In this document: in pieces, positions 57,164-64,000 of the stretch
Position numbering within the stretch: the first letter of the stretch is position 1
How the letters are laid out: each line of letters begins with the position of its first letter
IMG/VR virus record: IMGVR_UViG_3300037261_000012
Coordinates: 30,884-94,883 of that record
DNA length: 64,000 nucleotides
Reading direction: 5' to 3' (one strand)
DNA from: a virus
The notes under the pieces: model-generated
The model's database searches: none
What the model was told of the DNA's origin: nothing
Seen by the model: only the letters and a program-made list of their open reading frames with translations
Program-made: the position numbers and the translations under genes

Positions 57164-57693
57164 CCTGTCCTGCTGGATACGAGGAAATCTGCGTCTCGCT
57201 CATCTTTGCCGACGACACCGTTGGGCAGATGTGGGTGTTCACGCGGCAGCCGTTGTCCGCTCTTCCGCTGACGGCGCTTAATTCTGGCTGGACGATTGAT
57301 GGCGGTTCCTGGGTGCGTGAGGCCACCGAGGACGTGATCCAGAAGGACATCATCGACAGGACGGTATTCAATCCTCCTGTGAAAAGCTGGAAGATCGTGC
57401 CCGAGGAGTATTTCTCAAAGGAACGTGAGTACCGCGCCGCGTTGCGCGACTCAGGCAAGGCGCACGAGGTGCACATGCCTGTTGCGCGGGAGCTTCACCG
57501 CGACAAACTGCGTGAGGCGCGAGCGTTAGCGATGCCCGCGCTCGATGTCGAATACATCCGTGCGGACGAGGCTGGTGATGTGGCTGCGAAGGCAGACATC
57601 GCAAAGCGAAAGCAGGTGCTGCGCGACATCACGAAACATCCAGCAATCGAAGCCGCACAGTCGGTGGAGGCATTACAAGCGATAACGCTGTGA
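57160..57693 (+). CDS. Tail fibre assembly-like protein, 177 aa
   Basis: ATGA overlap. RDKLREARALAMPALDVEYIRADEAGD is the kind of C-terminal motif found in tail fibre assembly (Tfa-like) proteins and related phage tail proteins, where a helix ends in LDxExxRA. The N-terminus is beta-rich. It precedes the repeat-rich fibre gene, consistent with a chaperone. Confidence 0.5.
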   Translation: MTCPAGYEEICVSLIFADDTVGQMWVFTRQPLSALPLTALNSGWTIDGGSWVREATEDVIQKDIIDRTVFNPPVKSWKIVPEEYFSKEREYRAALRDSGKAHEVHMPVARELHRDKLREARALAMPALDVEYIRADEAGDVAAKADIAKRKQVLRDITKHPAIEAAQSVEALQAITL

Positions 57694-57746
57694 GCAACTC
57701 GGCTGACGAAATTGCTATGGAACACGCGGTAGCGGAGACGGTCTAG

Positions 57747-60302
57747 ATGACAGTCGCATTCGACCAGGTAAGCGGCCAGAACTACACAACTGGTGATACG
57801 ACGCATACTTGGACCCACACGCCGGTAGGGACGCCGACCGCAGTGGTTGTCAGCGGTGCGTTGGATCTTAACAGCACAGTAATTACCCCGACTCTTGTTA
57901 GCTACGGGGGCGCAAACATCACGGCGTCAATGGTGGTAACGGCCGCTGATGCGTTTGGTGGAAAGTCATGGATGTGCTCGCTGGCGAATCCCGCATCTGG
58001 CGCGCAAAGTGTGGTCGTCGCCTTCGGCGAGACAGGGCATATCTGCACCGTTGGCGTAGTCACAGTGACGGGTTCAGATACCTCTACTGTTTTTCGCGCA
58101 ACACCAGCAACGGCTACAGGTAACAGCACTACTCCGACAATCGCGGTGGCAAGCGCGACTGGCGATCTGGTTATTGATACGTGCGGCAACATCAATGATC
58201 TTGCGCTCACATCAAATCAGACGGGACGATGGACGCGGGTAAGCGGTAGTGAGCAGAGTTCTACTGCTGCCGGCGCGGCAAGCGTCACGATGTCTTACTC
58301 GATGTCGAGTAATCCGTGGTCAATCGTTGCAGGTTCAATCAAGGCGGCGCCTGTTGTCCCAACAATCAACACGCAGCCGACCGACCAGACGGCGGCAGGC
58401 GGGGCAACAGCAACATTCACCTATGCCGCCACCGCGAGCGGCGGTTCGCTCACAGCGCAGGTTAAAAAGAATCTCGGCCAGGGAGCCGGTTGGGTCAACG
58501 CGGGCGGTGCGGATACATCGACGACGACCTATACCACCGGCACGCTGAGCAGGGCTACGGACGCGGGCACGCTTTACCGCGTTGACTTCACCGATAGCAA
58601 CGGCTCAATTTCAAGCAACGTCGTCTTGCTGCAAGTCACCGCGATCCCGACCTCATATTCACTCCCTGGATTTTTAATTGGGTCATCCACTGCTTTTGTT
58701 GGTGATGGTGTGGTTGGTGGTAGTGGAAATAACAATTATAATGTTGGGGTTTCAGAAGCAGTTACGGCTGATGTTTCAGATACTTCAGTGTGGGCTTTGA
58801 ATCTTGCAATTACTGAGGCAGCGACTGGGGCGGCGTCTGATACGACTGCTCTCGCCACGTCATCAGCTATTTCTGAAGCTGCATCGGCTGCTGATTCTCC
58901 TGTTGGGTTCGCTGCATGGCCAGTTGCAATATCTGAACCTGTGTCAGCCGCAACTTCTGACACTACTGCTTTGGCAACCAGTAGCACAATTAGTGAGCCT
59001 GCCTTGGCAGGTGTTTCAGATACCACGGCATTAGCCAGTTCTGTTTCAATTACTGAAGCTGCTTCGGGGTCAACTTCAGATACCACAGCGTTAGCCACAT
59101 CAAGTGATACTACTGAAGTGGCAACAGTGGCAGAAACAATAGTTGGTTATGTTGAGTGGCCAGTTGATATTTCTGAGCCTGCAAGCGGAAGCGATTCTTC
59201 TACAGTAACGGCTCAAGATATTGCTGATATTTCTGAGCCTGCCAGTGCAGCGGAGTCTGAAGTTGGGACGGTTGCTTTTTCAAACTCAATCAGTGAGCCA
59301 ATATCAGCGGTAGATACCTCCGTAGGTTTTGCCGGATGGCCCGTGTCTATTGTTGAACCAGCTACATCCTCGGATAGCCCAGGGGTGACGTTCCAAGCCA
59401 TGGGTGGGGTGGAAGAACCATCTTCGGCTGCGGATTCCTCAGACAGGCTCCTAGACACTCCTGCTACTGTTACAGAATCATCTACGGCAGATGCTTCCCA
59501 AGAGGGCACATTGCCATCAGAATCTGGTGTAATTGAGGAATCTTCCGCTGCGGATAGTGTTGGAAGTTCTATGGTGGTGGTGGTAACAATTTCAGAGGGT
59601 GTATCTGCAAGCGAAAATGAGACTGTATCCGCAGTATTTTTTGGAGAGACCTATGAACCCAGCATTGTAGATGCAAGTCAGGTTTCTACAGTATCACTGC
59701 AATCAATTGCATGGGAAGTGGCAACGGCAGATGACACGTCGGCTAACATTGCCTTTTTCTTGAGCACAGTTAGTGAAGGGTCTAATGCTCAAGGTAGTCA
59801 GGAGGGGGTGTTTGCAGCCACAGGTAGTGTAATTGATTCAGTAACTGCTGCGGATTCGATACAAGCTACGATGGTTGCTGTAGTAGCAATAATAGAAACT
59901 GTAAGTGCAGGAGAAGATGTTACTGTTTTTGAGTCTTTCAGTGTTTCTGTGGAGGAACTACTTTCGTGCCTAGATGCAACTGATTGCACTGTAGCTTACA
60001 CTGCAAGGATTACTGAAGGTGTTGTGGTTGGGGAAGCTGTTGCTTTTAATAAAGAGTTGAGTGTTAGTATTGTGGAAAGCCTTCCAAGAGGTTTAAGGAC
60101 ATTCCAAGATTATTGGAGACCAATTGTATCTGATCCTAAATTCAAAGTTGCTGTAGGAGATCAGGACTTTGTAGTGGTAGTAACGGACAAGACCCTAATT
60201 ACTAAGTTGAAGGGCGAGGCACAGTATGCTATACTACCGGTCAATAGATTGACGGCCAAAATCGACACAAATGGCCTATTTATTGCTGAGGATAAATCAT
60301 GA
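57747..60302 (+). CDS. Repeat-rich adhesin-like fibre, 851 aa
   Basis: An N-terminal beta domain (~1-200) and an Ig-like domain (~205-300: PTINTQPTDQTAAGGATATFTYAA...VDFTDSNGSISSN) precede ~25 imperfect repeats of about 18-36 residues with consensus (I)SEPASAADSxxTxAxxxS (~315-750). The repeats are acidic and extended. The C-terminus (~770-851) is a compact tail domain. The N-terminal part is GC-rich and the repeat part less so, a module boundary near 58660. Likely a host-binding fibre. Confidence 0.6.
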   Translation: MTVAFDQVSGQNYTTGDTTHTWTHTPVGTPTAVVVSGALDLNSTVITPTLVSYGGANITASMVVTAADAFGGKSWMCSLANPASGAQSVVVAFGETGHICTVGVVTVTGSDTSTVFRATPATATGNSTTPTIAVASATGDLVIDTCGNINDLALTSNQTGRWTRVSGSEQSSTAAGAASVTMSYSMSSNPWSIVAGSIKAAPVVPTINTQPTDQTAAGGATATFTYAATASGGSLTAQVKKNLGQGAGWVNAGGADTSTTTYTTGTLSRATDAGTLYRVDFTDSNGSISSNVVLLQVTAIPTSYSLPGFLIGSSTAFVGDGVVGGSGNNNYNVGVSEAVTADVSDTSVWALNLAITEAATGAASDTTALATSSAISEAASAADSPVGFAAWPVAISEPVSAATSDTTALATSSTISEPALAGVSDTTALASSVSITEAASGSTSDTTALATSSDTTEVATVAETIVGYVEWPVDISEPASGSDSSTVTAQDIADISEPASAAESEVGTVAFSNSISEPISAVDTSVGFAGWPVSIVEPATSSDSPGVTFQAMGGVEEPSSAADSSDRLLDTPATVTESSTADASQEGTLPSESGVIEESSAADSVGSSMVVVVTISEGVSASENETVSAVFFGETYEPSIVDASQVSTVSLQSIAWEVATADDTSANIAFFLSTVSEGSNAQGSQEGVFAATGSVIDSVTAADSIQATMVAVVAIIETVSAGEDVTVFESFSVSVEELLSCLDATDCTVAYTARITEGVVVGEAVAFNKELSVSIVESLPRGLRTFQDYWRPIVSDPKFKVAVGDQDFVVVVTDKTLITKLKGEAQYAILPVNRLTAKIDTNGLFIAEDKS
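59699..59710 (+). repeat. Hairpin repeat copy 24
   Basis: In frame in the repeat-rich fibre gene (LQSIAW). Confidence 0.9.
59976..59987 (+). repeat. Hairpin repeat variant (CTGA loop)
   Basis: GCAACTGATTGC in the repeat-rich fibre gene. Confidence 0.6.
60207..60235 (+). promoter_or_regulatory. Possible class 2 promoter inside a gene end
   Basis: TTGAAG, 17-bp spacer, -10 TATACT at 60230-60235; no GGTAG. It lies in the 3' end of the fibre gene, upstream of 60299. Confidence 0.4.
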
Positions 60303-60604
60303 TCACATCAAGATTCACGCCAGTTGACCCGTCAGAAGTGCGGGTATTAACATTTGACTTCACTGATGGTCTTGCGGAAGGAGAAACCGTATTCTCTGCT
60401 GATGTTGAAATTACGGTTGAACAAGGGGTTGATACCTTAGCAAGCACAAGGTTCGGAAACCCAGACATCCAAACACCATTGGTACTGATAGTTGTGTCTG
60501 GTCAAATTGACGGGGTAGATTATCACGTTAAGACCATTGCTACCACCACCAACTCAAATAAGATTTTGGTTCTAGCCAAGATATTGCCAGTAAGGGCAAA
60601 GTAA
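60299..60604 (+). CDS. Hypothetical protein, 101 aa
   Basis: ATGA overlap with the fibre gene. Beta-rich soluble protein (FTPVDPSEVRVLTFDFTDGLAEGETVFSADVEITV...VDYHVKTIATTTN) matching the immunoglobulin-like small phage tail proteins in outline. Role unknown. Confidence 0.5.
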   Translation: MITSRFTPVDPSEVRVLTFDFTDGLAEGETVFSADVEITVEQGVDTLASTRFGNPDIQTPLVLIVVSGQIDGVDYHVKTIATTTNSNKILVLAKILPVRAK

Positions 60605-60608
60605 CTCT

Positions 60609-60620
60609 GCAATCAATTGC
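60609..60620 (+). repeat. Hairpin repeat copy 25
   Basis: Between the 60299 gene and the metallophosphoesterase gene. Confidence 0.9.
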
Positions 60621-60635
60621 AGTAATGGAGGTTGT

Positions 60636-62249
60636 GTGGAACCAAAGCACCCTGAATTATCCTGCCCAAAATGTGGTTCTTCTGTCGTAAAAAATGGAGG
60701 CCAGCATGAAAGGGGAAGTTTAACAGGGTTACAAAAATGGAAATGCTCAACTAATACCCCTAGAGACAGGGTATATTGTTGGAATGGAATCCAGCCAATA
60801 GGTATTGAAAAATATAGGTCTAGAGGTATAAGTCAAGATAAGTCAAAGGAGTTAAAGCAGTTAGTCTTAGAAAAAGGGAATACTAGGTTTGTGATAACCT
60901 CAGCCCAAAATGCAACACCAGTAAATAAACCTTTTTTTGCCAGCCTACTAAAGTATTGCAGCTTGAACAAAGCTCAGTTAATAGTAATACCTTACAGGTA
61001 TAAAAATCCTACCAGTGTATGGAGTAAAAAAGCTAAGGAGGATGATTGGTGGGCATTGGAGCTTACACCATACCTGCTTGAGCACAGGGTAAAGATTAAC
61101 AGCAACTTGATCCTGCTGGCTGACATTAAGACCCAACCTACGGCCACTAATCCCCTAGATGGGTTTGAGACACTTACTGGAGGGGTATGTGCAATAATAG
61201 GGCACCCAAAGCTAGAACTCCTTACAGTGGCGGCCCCGGCCAATAAGATGGCTAAAATACTTACAACAACTGGTGCTGTTACCGTTAAGAACTACATCCC
61301 AAGCAAAGCAGGGAAAAAGGGTGAATTCCACCACACTTTTGCTGCTTTAGTGGTGGAGGTTAAAGGAAACAAGTTCCATCTCCGGCAATTGATTGCACTC
61401 AATGATGGTAGCTTCATAGACTTAGAGTATGAATATAGGGGTAGTAAAAGAACTAAGGTAGAACTTCCAGGCATGGTATTAGGGGACATTCATGAGGAAT
61501 TTATTGATCCTAATGTAGTCAAGGCAACCTTTACTAATCCTGACAGTATGATCAAAGTGCTCAAGCCTAAGTTCGTTGTATGGCATGATGTGTATGACTG
61601 CTATGCAAGAAATCACCATGAAAAAGACGATGTATTCATCAACTTGGTGAAGCACAGGACTGGTCTAGGTAATGTGGAGAAGTCGCTAGATAAGACCCTT
61701 GCCTTCATTGATGCAGTTACTTCTAAAGGGCAGACTAATATATTTGTACCCTCAAACCATCCTAATGAGCACCTGGCTAGATGGGTTAAAGAAACTGATC
61801 CAAGGCATGACCTGGAGAATTGTGTATTTTGGGCAGAGACATTCGTGGCAATGGCTGCCAGCGCCAAGATGACCGATAGTGGAGCGCAGACAGTTGACCC
61901 ATTTTACTACTGGGCAGCGAAGAAATTGAAGACTGCCAAGCAGTCTATATTCCTTAACCCAGATCAAGGGTTTTTAATTAAGGGTATAGAGGTTGGATTC
62001 CATGGTCACCAAGGAGCAGATGGTGCGAGAGGCAGTAGATTAGGTTTTGGTAAGGTAGGGGTTAGAACGGTTATAGGCCACAGCCACAGCCCAGGAATTA
62101 GGGATGGTGTTTATCAAGTTGGTACGAGTAGCAGATTAAGACTAAGTTATAACCACGGCCCTAGTTCTTGGATGCACACCCACGCTTTAATCTATAAAAA
62201 TGGAAAGAGGACATTAGTATTTATTGTTGGGGAGGAGTGGAAAGCATGA
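60636..62249 (+). CDS. Zinc-ribbon metallophosphoesterase-like protein
   Basis: 537 aa, GTG start after TGGAGGTTGT. An N-terminal ribbon CPKCGSSVV...KCSTNT...YCWNG (~10-50), a central domain, then motifs of the calcineurin-like metallophosphatase fold: GDIHEEF, WHDVYD, PSNHPNEHLAR and GHSHSPG (~285-500). Metal-binding Asp, Asn and His residues are in place. It may act on nucleic acid or phosphorylated ligands, like T5 A1-type phage proteins, which is inference. Confidence 0.65.
   Translation: MEPKHPELSCPKCGSSVVKNGGQHERGSLTGLQKWKCSTNTPRDRVYCWNGIQPIGIEKYRSRGISQDKSKELKQLVLEKGNTRFVITSAQNATPVNKPFFASLLKYCSLNKAQLIVIPYRYKNPTSVWSKKAKEDDWWALELTPYLLEHRVKINSNLILLADIKTQPTATNPLDGFETLTGGVCAIIGHPKLELLTVAAPANKMAKILTTTGAVTVKNYIPSKAGKKGEFHHTFAALVVEVKGNKFHLRQLIALNDGSFIDLEYEYRGSKRTKVELPGMVLGDIHEEFIDPNVVKATFTNPDSMIKVLKPKFVVWHDVYDCYARNHHEKDDVFINLVKHRTGLGNVEKSLDKTLAFIDAVTSKGQTNIFVPSNHPNEHLARWVKETDPRHDLENCVFWAETFVAMAASAKMTDSGAQTVDPFYYWAAKKLKTAKQSIFLNPDQGFLIKGIEVGFHGHQGADGARGSRLGFGKVGVRTVIGHSHSPGIRDGVYQVGTSSRLRLSYNHGPSSWMHTHALIYKNGKRTLVFIVGEEWKA
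61385..61396 (-). repeat. Hairpin repeat, only copy in reverse orientation
   Basis: GCAATTGATTGC on the plus strand, inside the metallophosphoesterase gene. Its RNA loop would be UUGA. Confidence 0.85.
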
Positions 62250-62503
62250 ACCCAATGGAACAGACAAAGATGGGGAGCTTTATTGAGGCATGGGTGAATG
62301 TGTTTATAGGCTTCTGGATAAATTTTACTGCCAATTTGATTATCCTGCCAATGTTTGGCTTCACTTCCCTTACAGCCAAAGTGAACTTCGTTATAGGGCT
62401 TTTGTACACAGTGATCAGTGTGGTAAGATCATACTGTATTCGTAGGTGGTTCAATCAGCATCTTCGTAGGATTGCCGAGAGAATAGCACGTAAATTCAAC
62501 TAA
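62246..62503 (+). CDS. Two-helix membrane protein (DUF7220-like)
   Basis: 85 aa from the ATG of ATGA. GSFIEAWVNVFIGFWINFTANLIILPMFGF and LTAKVNFVIGLLYTVISVVRSYCIRRWFN, two transmembrane segments with a basic C-terminal tail, match the phage DUF7220-type proteins. A holin or accessory lysis role is possible but unproven. Confidence 0.62.
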   Translation: MNPMEQTKMGSFIEAWVNVFIGFWINFTANLIILPMFGFTSLTAKVNFVIGLLYTVISVVRSYCIRRWFNQHLRRIAERIARKFN

Positions 62504-62512
62504 GGAGTAGAC

Positions 62513-62890
62513 ATGGATGTATTGAAAGACTCAGGAGAACGTCGGCAGTTCGAGACAGGTGCAGTTCGGGATAGAGGTGCCTTAAAAGGCAGGCCAGACC
62601 TACGACCAATCCATGCACTCCATGCCCTTGATGTACACATGGAGAAAGGCAGCCTCAAATATTCAGCCCGCAACTGGGAATTGGGTATGCCTCTTTCTGA
62701 GTATTATAACAGTGCGACCCGCCATCAAGAGAAGATGCTTGCAGGGTACACGGATGAACCACATAGGGACTCTTGGTTGTGGAATGTTTGTTGTTTCATA
62801 GAAACCCAAGAACGAATAAAAATGGGCTTATTACCAGCAGAATTAAATGATATGCCTACTACGTTTGCTGGCCTGACACCACCGTTCTAG
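62513..62890 (+). CDS. dATP/dGTP diphosphohydrolase-like protein (DUF5664)
   Basis: 125 aa. DSGERRQFETGAVRDRGALKGRPDL, HALDVHMEKGSLKYSARNWELGMPLSEYYNSATRHQEKMLAG and DSWLWNVCCFIETQERI match the DUF5664/dATP-dGTP diphosphohydrolase group. The wider family contains enzymes of purine nucleotide metabolism in phages with modified genomes; no PurZ or DatZ is visible here, so only a dNTP-trimming role is suggested. ATG follows AAGGAGTAGAC. Confidence 0.65.
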   Translation: MDVLKDSGERRQFETGAVRDRGALKGRPDLRPIHALHALDVHMEKGSLKYSARNWELGMPLSEYYNSATRHQEKMLAGYTDEPHRDSWLWNVCCFIETQERIKMGLLPAELNDMPTTFAGLTPPF

Positions 62891-62924
62891 ATCAGCCATA
62901 GGAGCCAGTCTCCTCCCTGTCGGT

Positions 62925-62953
62925 GCACTAGGTAGCATTGGCGGTGTTATACT
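62925..62953 (+). promoter_or_regulatory. Class 2 promoter upstream of the cyclase gene
   Basis: -35-like GCACTA (poor), GGTAG, 17-bp spacer, -10 TATACT at 62948-62953. The GGTAG and spacing match the late promoters. An AGGAG/CTCCT hairpin lies just upstream (about 62900-62914). Confidence 0.5.
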
Positions 62954-62986
62954 TATCCCTGAAATTCCAATAATTTAGGAATACCA

Positions 62987-63850
62987 GTGAGCACTGAAGA
63001 ACGGGCTATAGTCTTCGTTGATGTGGTTGGTTCAACTGCTTTGAAGGTAGAGCAGGGGGATTCAACGGGGGCGGCAGAGGTTGCCAATAAGCTTAATAAA
63101 ATAGAGGCTGCTTTAGTTAAAGCAGACCCTACTGCTAAAAGGCATGGCCCTTCTGAGGGTGATTCTTTCCTGCTGATTGGATCAAACACTTTAGCCTTGT
63201 TCAAGGCTGCTGTAAATTTTCAAGCCTTGGAGATGGTGTGGAATTCAAGTATGTCTGTTCGTATCTCAGTAGGCCGTGGGGCCTTTGAGGCAATGCCTGA
63301 TGGTAATTTTCAGAGTTTGAGAGGGTCAAGTATAGATATGGCTAGAAGGATTCTGGAGTACTGTAATCCGTTTGGTGTGGTAATTACAGAGTATGTGCGT
63401 GAAATAGTACGTTCAGCAGGTCTTGGTGGCAGTTTAACTAGGTGTGAGGAGGAGTTGAAGGGTTTCGGCTTGGAGGTCTTTTATACTACAGGTAAAGAAG
63501 ATCGAAAAGAAGGCGTCCTTATGAATAGACGTTTGACTGACATGCAAGTAGTATCTCTTACTTCCAGAGTTGATGAGATGGACTCAAAACTTGGTAAGCA
63601 CATGAAGGAAGAAGAAAATTACAAGAGACTGTTTTTAACAGACTTGACCTTAATTAAGAATAACACGGCTGGAATAGTAGAAGCCTGGGAAGCTATTTCA
63701 GGAGGATTAAAAATACTAAAGTTCATGGCTTATTTGGGGAGATTAGTAGCTTATATGGCTACTGGTTTTGCAGCCGTGTGGGCTTTTACACATATTAGTG
63801 AAATTTCATGGGCTACCTTGTGGCATCTACTAGGGGTGGCTAAAGAATGA
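62987..63850 (+). CDS. Class III nucleotidyl cyclase fused to a holin-like membrane domain
   Basis: 287 aa, GTG start after AGGAATACCA. Residues ~7-160 form a class III cyclase domain: IVFVDVVGSTAL with metal Asp12, GPSEGDSFLLIG with metal Asp59, and RGSSIDMARRI, where the transition-state Asn of cyclases is Asp but the following Arg is kept. A coiled segment (~183-225) leads to a C-terminal region (~235-280: ILKFMAYLGRLVAYMATGFAAVWAFTHI) with a membrane helix, resembling XhlA/holin-type tails. Class III cyclases of the Pycsar type make cCMP or cUMP; substrate here is unknown. It sits between dNTP and holin-like genes. Confidence 0.72.
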   Translation: MSTEERAIVFVDVVGSTALKVEQGDSTGAAEVANKLNKIEAALVKADPTAKRHGPSEGDSFLLIGSNTLALFKAAVNFQALEMVWNSSMSVRISVGRGAFEAMPDGNFQSLRGSSIDMARRILEYCNPFGVVITEYVREIVRSAGLGGSLTRCEEELKGFGLEVFYTTGKEDRKEGVLMNRRLTDMQVVSLTSRVDEMDSKLGKHMKEEENYKRLFLTDLTLIKNNTAGIVEAWEAISGGLKILKFMAYLGRLVAYMATGFAAVWAFTHISEISWATLWHLLGVAKE

Positions 63851-64000
63851 AACTAATTGATGAGTGGAGACTCCAGCTAAACAAGCTATGGAGTGTCCGC
63901 ATAACAATCTTTCTTACGCTGCTGGCGGGGTCTGATCAGATTCTTGGGCTTTTTCAACTGTATATTCCACCTGTGGTTTATTCCTTGCTGGGTATAGCTA
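63847..64000 (+). CDS. Holin-like membrane protein, N-terminal part (right edge)
   Basis: ATGA overlap with the cyclase gene, so translated together with it. MKLIDEWRLQLNKLWSVRITIFLTLLAG...LQLYIPPVVYSLLGIA has two hydrophobic segments and resembles phage DUF7940-type holin-like proteins. Incomplete at the window end. Confidence 0.6.
   Translation, partial: MKLIDEWRLQLNKLWSVRITIFLTLLAGSDQILGLFQLYIPPVVYSLLGIA

Noticed and set aside
998-60620. A CRISPR array or interspersed transposon as explanation for the repeated 12-bp element
   Set aside because: Copies are single, widely spaced and without conserved flanks or spacers; no cas or transposase genes are present.
62513-62890. A Z-genome (2-aminoadenine) phage
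   Set aside because: Only a diphosphohydrolase-like protein is seen; no PurZ or DatZ homologue was recognised in this window.

Overview
The window is a stretch of a tailed double-stranded DNA phage genome, probably a siphovirus. Essentially every gene is on the plus strand, and neighbouring genes mostly overlap by ATGA, GTGA or TAATG. The right half is a classical head and tail module with a very long tape measure protein (1759 aa), two tail-tube-like proteins and no sheath or baseplate genes. No integrase, repressor, terminase, helicase or primase was recognised, so the window is partial and a virulent lifestyle is likely but not proven. The host cannot be named. The promoters are close to bacterial sigma-70 consensus, and the phage carries a circularly permuted (two-piece) tmRNA gene, an architecture known from alphaproteobacteria, some betaproteobacteria and some cyanobacteria.

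Region 1 (1-21.5 kb) holds early genes: many small proteins in short operons, mostly headed by near-identical promoters (TTGACA, 17-bp spacer ending ATTGYGG, -10 GAAACT or TAAATT) and a leader ending in GGAGTG. Recognisable products are a ParB-like protein, a SLOG-type nucleotide-binding protein, an RNA ligase, two SWIM zinc-finger proteins, a MazG-like pyrophosphohydrolase, a MESH1-like (p)ppGpp hydrolase, an amidoligase-like protein, a RapZ-C-like protein, a SleB-type cell-wall hydrolase, a DNA ligase, a metallopeptidase-like protein, a PPDK-like protein lacking the PEP-binding barrel, a zinc-ribbon winged-helix regulator and an HNH-AP2 endonuclease.

Region 2 (21.5-23.7 kb) is an RNA island of eleven tRNA genes (Met, Cys, Ser x2, His, Phe, Gly, Trp, Pro, Arg and a second CAT tRNA) plus the permuted tmRNA, whose tag is ANDSEYFPALRLAA. 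Three tRNAs have abnormal T-loops.

Region 3 (23.7-31.1 kb) has two CX5R phosphatase-like proteins, several unknown proteins and a family A DNA polymerase.

Region 4 (31.1-62.2 kb) is the late region: portal, minor head protein with an embedded HELGH zincin, XkdF-like protease, scaffold-like protein, major capsid, decoration-like protein, connectors, tail terminator, two tail tubes, a tail chaperone with a -1 frameshift site, tape measure, tail tip and fibre proteins, and a zinc-ribbon metallophosphoesterase. These genes use a second promoter class (TTGnnn, often followed by GGTAG, 17-bp spacer, -10 TACACT-like). The tail-tip part is a mosaic of GC-rich and AT-richer blocks.

Region 5 (62.2-64 kb) has a small membrane protein, a dATP/dGTP diphosphohydrolase-like protein, a class III nucleotidyl cyclase fused to a holin-like C-terminus, and the start of a holin-like gene.

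Across the window a 12-bp element GCAATCAATTGC occurs 25 times on the plus strand and once on the minus strand. In RNA it would fold as a GCAA/UUGC stem with a UCAA tetraloop. It occurs both between and inside genes and is the most striking unexplained pattern. Several small genes look broken by single-base indels in short homopolymers, which may reflect sequencing error.
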